From Fasciola hepatica (Eukaryota > Platyhelminthes > Trematoda > Plagiorchiida > Fasciolidae): DNA of 64,000 nucleotides. Location: NCBI GenBank assembly GCA_948099385.1, contig CANUEZ040000031.1, forward strand, positions 1,729,001 through 1,793,000, written 5' to 3'. Positions 1-12,418 of the stretch are shown here, piece after piece (the stretch's first letter is position 1; every line of letters begins with the position of its first letter). Below the pieces are notes generated by a model. The model was not told where the DNA came from. It did no database searches and saw nothing but the letters and a program-made list of their open reading frames with translations. Both the position numbers and the translations under genes were made by a program.

Positions 1-3000
1 CATGAATTAAGAAGTGTATTTGTGACACAGCAGTTGACGGAAAGTATTAGAAATGTACGGCAAATCCTGGGGCGATTTGCTTTTTACTACTTATTCACAG
101 CCTCATTTTCTACACCACCTTGTATTTTCCTACTGCTAGGTCTTGCAAGTGGAATCCAGGGAAGCGGTAAAATACATATACGGCTGTTATAAGGAGTGGG
201 ATGTTACTGACTGATGCCACTAACGTTGCTAATTTACACATCACTGAAAAGAGTGGAACATCTTCTGATTGAATTTGACAGATATACGAACGGTTGCTGT
301 AGATTGAATAGGGCTTGGCATGGTGATAACCTCAATTATTCCCTTAAGCGATGAATAAAAAGGCAAAGCAAGTTTGCAGATTGTCAGTTACTTCCTTGTA
401 TGTCGATTGTCTTAGTGAGTACCACTCCATGGAATATGCCATATTACATAATACTATGGTCATCTACTCGTTATATATTGAAATACTTTCTGTGCACAGT
501 AGCGTTTTCCCCCGAAATGTTGCATTCCATATAACATGGCAAAACTGAACGGTATTCCGTTTCACTCAAATTAGTCATTTTTACTGTGTTCTTATAACGA
601 GAAACGTTCATCTCCAACAAAATAATTTACATTTATGCGAGCATTTCCCCTTCATCGATGGGCAGCTTCAATATTCGTAGCCTCTCTATAGGTTGCCATT
701 AGGGCGAATAGTGAGTAAATGAATGACAGAATAGTATGAACTCAGAACTGCTCGCTTTGAAATTTTTGGACTGGATCCCGAGATCCCGTAAAACCTTTGA
801 CGAGAAGCAGCTTCATGTTAGATCGAAGTAGGAGCTGGCTGTGTATCCCTGACCAATACGAAAAATTTCATCTTCTTAGGTAAACTTACGCGTCCTTCAA
901 TCTATATTTTTCAGTTCAGGCGGACAATTATCATAGTTATGAAAGACCAATAACCATGAAATCGAGAGGTGGAGTAAACTAACATCAGAACCAAATTGGT
1001 TTTGGTGGTGTGTCTGTTCGTTTGCTGATCGAACCCCAACTTGCTGTGTCAGGCAAGGCTTTTATGATTGCTGTTTTACCGATAACAAGCGCCGCCCACG
1101 ACAGGATGAGAAAGTCAACGGTTCGACACGTGCCAAAACCACAAACGGGGCTTCAAGGAGGCTGAAACGTTCGTCAAATGTATAATATGTCGGACAAAGT
1201 AAAACATCTAAGGGCTTTAGCGTTCTTCGACCTGGAATGGCTTAGAATGAAATTCAAAGTTGTGGGAGCTCAGTAATTGCAAATGCAGAATTCAATACAA
1301 ACAAGAGATAAGATAAAAATCCGTGGCTAGCGCAAATACAAGCCAAATATGCTAACGTTGTTCACTTTATTCCGCAGAACTAAAAGCATTACATATGTCA
1401 ACGGCATGATTAGCAAGGATCTTCGGTGGTTGAAATTGCACTTGTATTTTCACCATCCAAAGTCTGAAGCTTAGAGCTGAAAGACAACCGAGGCCTCTGT
1501 ACTAACCAGCACATACTCTATGGTGACTTCGGCAAAAGTTTAAACCAATGAGAGTCACATAAGAAAATCATGCCTTGATGAAACAGTCTTCATGAACCGA
1601 ATGCTCCGAGTAGATTGTGAGATGCGTTTTTCATGTTGACCGCTTAGTCATATCTACAGTTGCGTCAATAGGTACTGATGAACTAGCAAGGTAAATCAAT
1701 GAAGATTGTAATATACTGGATGACCTGAAGACCAACTCTCTCACAACTGATCAACCCATCGCGCTTCCAAATGTTTTTCATCTTGTATGGAAATGTCTTT
1801 GAATATCATTTGCAATTTTTTGGGGCGGTGATTATTATAGGATGACAAAACGGTGTTTTCCAGGACAATCGCACTCAGATCCGTTGTTCACACTGCCTAC
1901 GAATCAACTGTTGAGATCACGAAGAACACAGCATGAGGTTGAGCTGACCACTGGGGAGAAACTTCAAGCCTATGAACAGCTACAGAACGATTCTGCTTCG
2001 CTCCATTAAGCACTGAAGGCAATAATTGGACATAACCAAATAAAAATGAAGAGTAAATAGAAAGCAACGTTACTATCTGTTTCAATTTACAGCCTGATAA
2101 TGTTTGACCACTTCCTCATGCTGCCGTGTCACCCATTGATGGATGGTTGTGAGTTTATTCGACAATCTTCAGTGTATTCCCTGCCACACAGCTTGTGAAG
2201 AGGACGGCAAAGTCACTTGGATGAGATGTCATAAAGCATGATTCTTCTGTTTATCCAATTAGCGAAACAATAATTTGGGTTTTTCTCTCCACTCACTCGA
2301 AAAACAACCTAGTAAAGAGTCCGTTTTCAAAAAAAATATGGCTTTGATGTGACTTCCCGTGTTTATCAGTGCATATTTGTTACGTGAAATTCCGATACCA
2401 CCGCTTGCTGATTCCAAGTTTTGATATCTGTGTTAAAACAGACCCGCTAGCAAACAATTAAAACATCCTGAGGACTACGGTCCCAGATGAGTTGGTTTAC
2501 ACCAGCAACTTAAATTATTAGATGCACAAAGCTGCGTTTCCTTAAAATTGGATCCTAGGAGAATAAACTGCTGGATACTACTAAACGTAGGGTATCCGGT
2601 TGTTTTGAACGATAGCCTGCACATAAACGAACAGAGAATAGCTTTTTAATTAAAAATCGGCTAGGTTTGCATATCATCTTTGAATGTATTACACATCCTA
2701 AGGGCACGAGAGGTGGAGGCTCAAACCATTATCGGTTTCTGTTCACTGCCAAAGCAATTTTATTTTGTTGTCGAAAAAACTCTCTAGTGCCGCTTGCTGA
2801 TAGTAGGCAACGATACTTATGTTATGAAAACAGTTGTGTTGCGGATCATTACAAAGTTTCCATTGAAGTCCCAGCCACAGTCAGAGCATCTCGATATTTC
2901 AAGAAAATTTCAATAATTGTATTGGGTTGAGACATAGCTGATGATCATTACAATTAAAAACAAATTCAAATCTTGTGTGGGTGTACCCAATTTAAATGAA

Positions 3001-5355
3001 AGAATTACACGTGAAAGTTTCCCAACATGCTATGTACTTCGTCTTCTTTGCTTGACTCGTTATCCTACGGGTCACACATTTCTAGGAAATTGTTCTCCCT
3101 ATTTCTGTGATCTCAGTTAATTTTTCAGCGAGCCGCTGGAACACTTGAAGACATCCGTTTGTATTTTGCTCCATGTTCTTCGAAAATACCAAGATACAAA
3201 TAGCTGAGTAATACTAGTCATTGTGGAAATGACAGCTTGTCTGCCAACTTTGTCGTGGTACACAATAATTCGAGTTCTATGCAAAGCAGCGAAAGCTAGT
3301 CGGGAACCTAGGAAACTGTCGAAATATTTTGGATTTTGAACGTTGCTTAAACTCTTAAGGTCTCAAGGGGACCTTAGAATAACTTTGCAAACAGAACTCA
3401 CAAGATTTTTGAATTAAATTGTCATATATGATATAACAGACCTTCTGCAATGATTTCGAGAGATCATGGTGTGTTTTTCTCAAACAAGGTGAAGCAAGTC
3501 CCAATTGCAGACCGATTATTATCGGTCTCAACTGATGTGTTCGATAATTTGGTACTCTGACATGGAGCAACTTATGAGTTGGTTGTCAACACGGATGTAG
3601 CAATTACTTCTTAATACTCTTTTTCACTTAGTGTCATTGACTAAATACGACCAAGGGTACTGTAATCGACTTAACCACCAAACCTCAGCCTCTATCTTTG
3701 GATCGATCTGACCCTGTGCCCTAACTTCAAGTTTATGTTTTCATCAACGTTTTGTGCCACACCCGATCAGTCTTTGAAACACAAATCCGACAGTGACCTT
3801 ACGCAAAAGCTGACTAATGCGCGCATCGATAGTGCCCGAGAACTTTGACCCACATTTTCCAGTAAAATTCCCTTGCATTGACTGCTCGAACGTTAAGAGA
3901 CTTTAGATTGGCAAATAGCTGGTTGATTGTGACTCGCTGGGCCGTTATCGTTGACTTGTGTACAGTTTCTGGGTATTTTTTATTTTTGTTCATTAGGGAA
4001 CCGTATAGAAAACCATAAGTGGGAGCTGGGGTTTTTTATTTTGTTACTCGTATCTCAGCGACTACTAAGATTCCGTCACAGGCATATCATCCATAGAAGA
4101 ACGTCTTGGTCGAAAGTAAACACCAGTCATCGATTGCCGTGCTGCATACATTTGCCGACCAGTATTCACAGCGGATCCCAGATGTGTTCACCAACCGATT
4201 AGGCAACATATGAATTTGGTTGGGTTAGTTATGCTACAGTTCTCAGTATTCTAAATTTGTCAGGGAAAACACCGCGTTCAGGGAGCACATCGAAAGTTGC
4301 TCCATCCCAGACAGATAGTCTTCGTAAACACCAGTACAGCCGTTTCATGGACTTTCTGAAATAGAGGGCGAGGTTCAGACTAATTTGGTACATGAATTGT
4401 GATCACTTGCTTTATTAGGGATGCAGCTTTAATGCGCAGCATAAATGTTGCTACGTGCAGTAGCTGCTGGAGATATTTGAGCGATCACAATCCCCACACT
4501 TTACACAAGCAAGTCACTATCTTTGTCTCCTTGGAATCAGGAAAGTCCGTGGAGAACGATATTACCAATATTGCTCCACCTATGGAACAAGTATGATCAG
4601 CGGTATAAGGTAAATGGTTCTCTACAACGGGTAAGCAGAACCGTGCATTGTATTGTCTCTATATGCTGTAAACAAACGGTTTTATAATCAGTCCTTCTTC
4701 ACAGTTGGGAGTTGGAATTCGCTGAGTTCGTGGTTTCAAAGAAAAAACGAGTCCGTTGAAAGATTAGTAGAATAGTTACTTCGCTCTTTCTGACGACCCA
4801 CAGGTACAACTGAATATCATCAGCTAAAAGTTGTAAATTTTGATGAAACTAGCTTTCACCGTTTCAGCAGTCTCAGTTAGCAGTCACAAATAAGTTGGAG
4901 CATATGAAGTTGTAATTTCGAGGAATGTGACGTTATCCAAACTAACAATCTGGGATTATCAGGTTGTTCGGATAATGCTCAAACACCTTTGATATTGTGG
5001 ATGGTGGAAAACCATTCAAGTTTGTTTTGCGAGAATGAAGTAAAGCAACAGAGGGTGAACTACCAATCACCTTCGCCCAATAAGAAAATACCTGGTCCTA
5101 TTCGATGTTATCAAATCGCAATAAAATGCACGATGAAACAGGTTTCAATTACCACATCCCTACTGTTTAATGAAAACGAAAATTCATATCTCCCTTAGGA
5201 GAAGATATTGCTCATTTTACCCATCACCACGGAGAAAGAGCAAAATATTTACATCCAACCAATTGCCTTGCAGGGTGTGTATTCTCTACATTTCTGTTCC
5301 ACTTGAGACTGAGGATTGGTAATATATGTCGTTTGCCACCAAAGTTGATGGTTAG

Positions 5356-6103
5356 TTGTATTCTTCATGGGTCAAATTTGGTACATTTTCTAGAGATACG
5401 TATAGTATACCGATAAGCAGCTATTGGCATAGGCCCACTCACGACCTTTACCAAGTCAGGATAAAAGGAGCGCAGAATATTCCTCTGGACACAACCAACA
5501 TGATGCATCCAAACTTCGAAATACGTTTCACTCTGGTCGCATTGCGGGGTTTTGTGATAGGTGAATGCCTTCTGGAATGTAAAACTGGACTCAACCCTTG
5601 GTGGTTGAAGACGAAAGTTGACCCGCATGTTGGATCGCAATCTCATAGCCGTGTAGCTGCAAATGTTGAAGAGTGCCAAATAAATGCTCTGAGATGGAGT
5701 TTGACTGTGAACATAATCGTATTTGACATGGTATGTTCAATAAATTTGTAGTTTTGTGATCTGGTTTTGTACACATATTCCGAACCACGGAACCTCTGGC
5801 CGTCATGTCCCTATGGGGAAAGAATATATGACATGGAAAGATGTCATATGATCTTCGTTATGTCGATGGATCTGTCCACCTCAGGCTCTCCAACCGTCTA
5901 TGACTGTTTTTTCCAGAGATCGGGTTATTGCACTTTTGCAACCATATCGAATATACCAAAGCAATCAACTGATCCGTCCACGAAACAGGTGTACTTGAAG
6001 GTGTGCTGTGGTAAGCAGTCTTCCTTTTGATATTCCATATTATTCTTTTACTTGAATCATTCGTTTGCGATTTGATTAGCTAATTCTTTCTAATGAAGGA
6101 TAA
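5356..6103 (+). pseudogene. Possible 3' end of a duplicated gene in A1
   Basis: Two open segments lie in the same frame (5356-5748 and 5752-6010), separated by one stop codon at 5749 that A2 and A3 share. The second contains the conserved core YDCFFQRSGYCTF and ends in VYLKVCCG. A canonical donor (GTAAGC) follows at 6011. An acceptor with a TCTTTCTAAT tract ends at 6098, so splicing would complete a glycine codon and meet TAA at 6101-6103. The A1 acceptor reads GAAG where A2 and A3 read GTAG, so it may be weaker. Codon differences among the three copies are a mixture of silent and replacement changes, which argues against strong selection. I recognise no family. Unspliced read-through would also end soon after, so the intron is inferred. 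Confidence 0.25.
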
Positions 6104-6309
6104 CCTAGAAACAACAGTAGGGGAAAAGCCTGTCCGTCTTTTTGATCAGTTTGCACACATGTGCACACAAAATGCTTTGTTATGCCACGATCTTGCTGAC
6201 TCCTTCTCCCCCTCCATTACATTTTCTGATGTTACAAATGATGAACTACCGGCCATCTGCTCTTCCGTTTTACATCTCACACCTTTTCTGTATTTGACTC
6301 CTGTTATTG

Positions 6310-6315
6310 AATAAA
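6310..6315 (+). promoter_or_regulatory. Candidate polyadenylation signal, A1
   Basis: An AATAAA hexamer lies about 210 bases after the putative stop at 6101. The same hexamer is kept at the equivalent place in A2 and A3, which fits a short 3' untranslated region. Confidence 0.35.
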
Positions 6316-6567
6316 TTCACATTGATCGGATCACTCAGTAATTGTTCATTTTTAAATTTATTTGGGTTGTTCGAACAAACATCAACGCCAACTGTATTCT
6401 CAAATCTACAGGCACGTTGCCAATAAGCCAGCTAAACTTTGTGAATCAGTCGAATTTCCGGGATGATGCGTTGGATGAGTTTCAGGCTTTGGTTCCGGGC
6501 TGAACGACGCAGTCGATCTTTGCGAACGTCACACTTTCCCATGGTACATTGCATTTACCTGCCACTT

Positions 6568-7964
6568 AACACCATCAGACAGATCGAAGACCAGTGATAA
6601 GTGTGTTCGTGAACACCCAAACAGCCTTTATCTTTGTCGAAAGGACCGGACCATGGAGCTTTTTGCTAAGAATAGGTATGTGCCAATTCTCATAGAATTG
6701 TATCCTTATAGCTCAGATGGGACTAGGTGTTTGTGACCAACCTTCTCCCTGTTTCTTCGTCTTCTGTGGAATACGACAAGGCTTCTCTCTATCGTCATTT
6801 CTCTTCCAGTGTGACATAGATGATGTTCTACGGAAAGCCTTGTCTTATGCACCAAAAGGTGCAGCTCCACTCCTTCCCGGGCACAGGTTTTCAATTTGGA
6901 ATATGCTGATATTGCCTTGCTGAGTGACAATACATGGATGATCCATTACCTGATGAATCCCTTAATGGTTAGTGCGTTCATTTTTTATAAGCAATTTGAG
7001 CCTTTATAATAATCGTACTGAATTGAATCGATGTTCCGTATTGAAATTGCCCCCAACCAGAACCATGCGAACGGAAGTAGAAAGAAGACCAAAGCCGCGA
7101 AATACCACGTTAGTTGTATTGCAAAATGGATTTGTAGAAATATTTTTAAGTAGAGAACACAATTGGCTGACTCAAAGATGACCAAACACAGGGGGATTTT
7201 GTCGGAATTGTCCGCGGTGTTCTTGATTGGTTGAGTCTCAACCGTGTAAGTGGTTACGAAGCTGAACCTGGAAGTATCACGTGTGACAAATACTGAATCA
7301 CCACAGCCTTTCACGTGTAAAGTAATTTCGCAATTACTGTTCGCAGGAGCATTTATCCACATTCGAACTTTATGGTGATCAGCTGGTGCAAGTTGATAGT
7401 TTAAGCACCCTGTTATCTTGAAAACAGTTGGAGGTGTATTTGGATTGGAGATCATTTCACTAACGGTTAGAGCCAAAGCAGTTTCCACGAACATGCTAGG
7501 CCCGAGACTTCAGGCTCTTCCTAAAGGATGGGTGTAAAATATCGCAGCCCGTTATGTTTTGCTCACGAGTTGCGAGACCTGGCCATTCCTCGGCTTCATT
7601 CTGTACCTATAAAAAGATGTCCCCACAGCGTCGCTTGCATCTGGTGAGAACATGACAAAATGAATAGCCCAGTCCTATGTACGGAAAGCCACTCGCTCAC
7701 AGATGTGATTTCTCTATATCGCTTCTGGTGGCTCGATCGTGTTTTGAAAATCCCTGGCCATCGTTTACATTTGCTTGCTCTATCCTCACATGATAACAAG
7801 GCTATAACAAGTGACGGAAGCGTCAATCCATGACATGGCGTAGACTAGTGGAGAAAGCGTTAGCACTGGCTTCAGTTTGTGCTTCTCGCGTCCCCGGTTG
7901 GAACCTTCTGCATGAGGATTACCGTGGGTTAGTGACGGTGAGGGACGGTGAGGGACCCGGCTGA
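6568..7964 (+). mobile_element. RTE-like LINE, 3' half, decayed (copy B1)
   Basis: Plus-strand translation gives a reverse transcriptase tail in broken frames. A GIRQGFSLSSFLF palm segment (about 6770-6810) is followed, after a one-base frame shift, by EYADIALLSDN, a shortened YADD box, near 6898. Then come GGVFGLEIISLTVRAKA, a segment ending in NIAARYVLLTSCETWP (about 7535-7580), a SLTDVISLYRFWWLDRVL segment ending in KIPGHRLHLL (about 7700-7770), and finally MTWRRLVEKALALASVCASR, which runs on to a stop at 7962. These are the usual C-terminal landmarks of trematode RTE-type LINEs. The 5' end was lost at the 6567 junction. Frame shifts and stops show it is dead. It keeps 120 bases (6640-6759) that are deleted from the copy at 35870. 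Confidence 0.75.
7934..7953 (+). repeat. Two tandem copies of a 10-base unit
   Basis: GACGGTGAGG is repeated twice head to tail inside the last codons of the LINE. The same pair occurs in the copy before A3. Confidence 0.8.
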
Positions 7965-10900
7965 GAATAAAAGTCAGTGGGGCGAACTATAAGCGGTCTG
8001 TCTGTTCTACTCTGATGTTCCACGAATGAAGAAGTGTTATTGTGACAAACGGGTTGACAGAAAAGTACTAGAAATGTACGGCAAAAGCCTGGGGCGATTT
8101 GTTTTTTACTATTTATTCACAGCCTCATTTTCTACACCACCTTGTATTCTCCTACTGTAGGGTCTTGCAAGTGGAATCCAGGGTTGCGATAAATTACAAC
8201 TACGGCTGGTATAATGATTCAGATGATAATGACTGATGCCTCTAACGTTGTAGATTTACACATCACTGAATAGAGTAAAACATCCTCTGGCTGAATTTGG
8301 CAGACAAACGAATGGTTGCTTTAGATTGAATAGGGCTTGGCATGGTGATATCCTCAATTATTCCCTGAAGCAATGAAAAAAAGGCATAGAAAGTTTGTAA
8401 ATTGTCAATTACTTGCCTGTACTTCGATTGCCTGACTGGGTAACAGTCCATGGAATATGCCAAATTACGTGATACTTAGGTCATCTGCTCGTTATATATT
8501 GAAATATTTTCTGTGCACAGTAGCGTTTTCCCCCGAAATGTCGCATTCCATTTATTATGGCAAAACTGAGCGGTATTCCGTTTCACTCAAAAACTTCATC
8601 TTTATTATGCTGTTGTAACGAGAAAAGTTCATCTCCTACAAAGTATCTCACATCTATGTGCGCATTTCCCCTTCATCGATGGGCAGCTTCAATATTCGTA
8701 CCCTCTCCGTAGGTTGCCACTAGGGCGAATAGTAAGTGAATGAATGACAAAATATTGGGAATTTAGAATTACTCGTTTTGAAATATTTGAAGCTAACCAC
8801 TAACAATCTGTGCGCAAAAGTAGATGCAGATAATGACGGTGTCATTGTCTATTTATCCCGTAACTGTCGAGCAAAAACTAGTTTTCAGAAGAGCTGCTTC
8901 CATGCTCCTTATTCATTGATAAGATATGAATACTTGCACTGTTTAATTCACTACATACCGAGTGAAATCAACCTACACATGTTTCAAATTTTGGCAATTA
9001 TAAAAGGAATTTATGGATGGAACATTAAACGTATGCGTTCTTTAATCCATGTGGCTCAGTTCGGACGGAAAATCATCATGATTATGAAGCACCAACAACC
9101 ATGACATAGGGACGTGGAGTAAACTAACATCAGAAGCAAATTGGTTTTGGTGGTGTGTCTGATCGTTTACAGATCGAACCCCAACTTGCTGTGCCAGGCA
9201 TGATATTTTTGTTTGCTGCTTTAACGATAACAAGTGTCACTCACGACAGGATGACAACGTCAACGATTCAACACGTGCCCCCACCACAATCAGGGTGACT
9301 GGGAGGCTGACAGGTTCGTCAAATGCATAATATGTTGGATGAAGTTAAATTCTGTGGGTTTTGGACTTATACTACTTGGAATGGTTTAGAATGAAAATCC
9401 AAATTGTAGGAGCTCAGTAAGTTTATGCACAGACTTCAGTACAAAACGAAATAAGATGAGAATCCTCAACGGCGTTGGGAACAGAGTCCATGGCTAGCAC
9501 AAATACAAGCCAAATATGCTAACGTTGTTCGCCTTATCCCACAGAACTAAAAGCATTGCATGTGTGAACGGAATGATTAGCAACGTTCCCCGGTAGTTGA
9601 AATCGCACTTGTATTTTCACCATCCAAAGTCTGAAGCCTAGAGCTGAAAGACAACCGAGGACTCTGTGCTAACCAGCACATACTCTATGGTGACTTCGGC
9701 AAATGTTTAAACCAACTAGAGTCACATAAGAAAATCATGCCTTGATGAAACAGTCTTCATGAACCGAATGCTCCGAGTAGACTGTGAGATGCGTTTTTCA
9801 TGTTTACCGCTTAGTCATATCTACAATTGCGTCAATAGGTACTGATGAACTAGCAAGGTAAATCAATGAGGATTGTAATATACTGGATGACCTGAAGACC
9901 AACTCTCTCACAACTGATCAACCCATCGCGGTTCGCAATGTTTTTCATCTAGTATGGCGATGTCTTTTGATATCATTTGCAATTATTATTATAGGATGAC
10001 AAAACGGTGTATCCCAGGACAATCACACTAAGATCCGCTGCTCATACCGCCCACGAGTCAACTGTAGATCATATGGAGAACACAGCATGAGGTTGAGCTT
10101 ACCACTGAGGAGAACCTTTAAGCCTGTGAACAGGTACAGAACGATTCTGCTTCGCTCAATTAGGCGCTGAACAAAAATGAAGAATCAATAGAGTGCAACT
10201 TTACTATCTGTTTCAAATTAAAGCCTGATAATATTTGATCACTTCCTTATTTAACAGTGTCACTGACTGATGGATGGCTGTGAGTTTATTCAACAATCTT
10301 CAACTTATTCCCTGCCACACAGCTTGTGAAGTAAAATGGCTAAATCATTTGGATGGGATATCATAAAACATGATTCCTCGGTTGACCTAAGTAGCGAAAC
10401 AATAAGGTGGCCGATAAAGATGATGGTACAGCACGCAAGGAGGGATTTTTCGGTGGGTTTTACTCTCCACTTACTCGGAAGAACAAGCCAGTAGAGTACG
10501 TTTTCAAAAAAAATATGGCTTCGAGGTGACTTCTCGTGTTTTTCAGCGTATATTTATTACGTGAAATTCCGATGCCGCCGTTTGTTGATTCCAAGTTTTG
10601 ATATCTGTGATGAACACACCCGCTAGCAAACGAGTAAAACACCCTGAGGATTTCGGTTCCAGATGAGTTGGTTTACACCAGCATTTCATATTATTATGTG
10701 CGCAATGGTGCATTTTTCTAAAGTTGAATCCTTGGAAAGGAAATTGCTAGACATTTCTAAACGTAACGTATCCGGCTGTTTTAAACGACAGCCTGCACAC
10801 AAACAAACAAAGAATAGCTTTTTTACCAAAAAGTCAGCTTGGTTTGCGTATCAAATTTGAATGAATTGTACATCCTGAGAGCACAAGAGGTGGTGGCTCA

Positions 10901-12301
10901 AACCAGCGTCGGTTTCTGTTCACGGTCAAAGCAATTTTATTTCATGGTCGAAAACATTTTCAAGTACCACTTGCTGATGGTAGGCAACAGTACCTATTCT
11001 GTGAACACCGTTGTGTTGTGAATCACCACAAATTTTCCATTGCAGTCCTAGCCCCAGTCAGGTTAAACCGGAACGGAGCATCTAAATATTTCGAGAAAAT
11101 TTCGGTAATTGTGTTGGGTTGAGGAGTAGCTGATTATCATTACGGTAGAAACAAAATTTAAATCTAATATGGGTGTGCCCACTCGTTATCCTACGGGCTA
11201 CACATTTCAGATAAATAGTTTTTCATGTTCCAGTGATCTCAGTTCATTTCTCAGCTAGCGGCTGAAGCACTGGACGAAATACGTTTGTATTTCGCTCCAT
11301 GTTGTTCGAAAATGCCGAGATTCAAATAGATGAGTAATACTAGTTATTGTGGAAATGCCAGATTGTCTGCGAACTTTGTCGTGGTACACAAAAATTCGAC
11401 TTTTATGTGAAGCAGCGAAAGCAAGTTGGGAGCCTAGGAAACTGTCGAAAGACTTTGGATTTTGAACGTTCGTTAAGCTCCTAAGGCCTCAGGAAAAGTT
11501 TAGAATAGCTTTTCAAACCGTGCCCACACGCTATGTGAATTAAATGGTCATATTTGATGTTATAGACCTTCTGTGATGATCTCGAGAGATTATGGTGTGC
11601 TTTCTCAAACGAGGTGAAGCAAGTCCCAATTCCAGACCAATAATTATCGGTCGCATAGGATGTGTTCGATCATTGTGTACTCTGGAATGGAGCAACTTAT
11701 CAGTTGGCTGTCAACATGGATGATAACTTCAAGTAGCAATTAGTTCTCAATAATCTTTTTCACTTAGTGCTATTGACAAAATATGAAAACGTTACTTTAA
11801 TCGACTTAACCATTGAACCTAAGCCTCTGTCTTTGGTTCGATCTGGCCCTGTACCCTAACTTCAAGTTTATGTTTTCATCAACGTTTTGTGCCACACCCA
11901 CTCAATCTTCGAACCACACATCCGACAGCGACCTTACGCGAACGCTAACTAATGCATGCCTTCATAGTGCCCCACGAACTTTGACCCACATTTTCTAATA
12001 ATTTTCCTTGAATTGACTGCTTGAACGTTAAGAGACCCTAAATTTGCATGCAGCTGGCTGATTGTGACTCATTGAACAGTTATCGTTAAAATGTGTACAG
12101 TTTCTGTGTATTTTTTATTGTTGTTAATTAGGACACCCTATAGAAAACCATAAGTGGGAGGTGGAGTTTTTAGATTGTGTTGCCCGTATCTCAACGACTA
12201 CTGAGATTCCATCACTGGTATATCATCCATAGAGAAACGTCTTGTTAGAAAGTAAACACCAGTCATTTATTTCCGTGCTTAAGACATTTGCCGACCAGTA
12301 T

Positions 12302-12418
12302 TCTAAAGTGGTTTCTTGCGTGAACTGATCAAGTACCAGCTTGTGACAGTGTAAAACATTCGATCCATAAGCAATCGCGTCATTTGCACTTTACAAACAA
12401 CACATATCACTGTTAGAA
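12302..12418. repeat. A2-specific insertion
   Basis: A1 (about 4165) and A3 (about 41465) pass directly from the CCAGTATT stretch to CACAGCGGATCCC. In A2 these two stretches are separated by roughly 117 bases of unrelated sequence. I see no terminal repeats or target duplication that would identify the inserted piece. Confidence 0.6.

Larger units (their letters stand above)
1..6567 (+). repeat. Repeat unit A, copy A1 (5' end outside window)
   Basis: The first base aligns with 8021 (A2) and 37134 (A3), and homology continues to 6567, where A1 is cut off and joined to LINE sequence. From about 1770 onward A1 is almost identical to A3; for example 1897-2085 matches 39195-39383 with a handful of changes. 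The first 700 bases differ more from A2 and A3. Positions about 780-905 hold a stretch unrelated to the 280-base block at the same place in A2 and A3. Short open segments with paired cysteines recur on the plus strand (2667-2928, 4399-4596, 5356-6010), but most have breaks in at least one copy. No transposase, reverse transcriptase or LTR was recognised, so the unit is best called a segmental repeat, possibly carrying a gene remnant. Confidence 0.85.

Noticed and set aside
2667..2930. Homology between the A-unit ORF (ADHYKV) and the minus frame of the LINE (ADHHKV)
   Set aside because: The match is a few residues, the rest does not align, and the second sequence is an antisense shadow of the LINE.
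5365..5679. 104-codon minus-strand ORF in A1 (and counterparts in A2 and A3)
   Set aside because: It overlaps the plus-strand segments that end with the splice and poly(A) signals and has no start or stop conserved among copies. Treated as a shadow.
6985..7494. Minus-strand ORF as a cellular membrane protein with an extracellular Cys domain (also 36096-36606 and 53043-53390)
   Set aside because: The opposite strand reads as the RTE-like LINE in order (YADI box, GGVFGLEI, NIAARYVLLTSCETWP, KIPGHRLHLL), so the frame is most simply a shadow. It is kept as a finding about an unusually open antisense frame.
7835..7905. tRNA-derived SINE with A box and GGTTGGAACC B box
   Set aside because: The stretch translates cleanly as the C-terminus of the LINE (MTWRRLVEKALALASVCASR, continuing to a stop at 7962), and the same holds for the copies at 36948 and 52649. 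The box resemblance is accidental.
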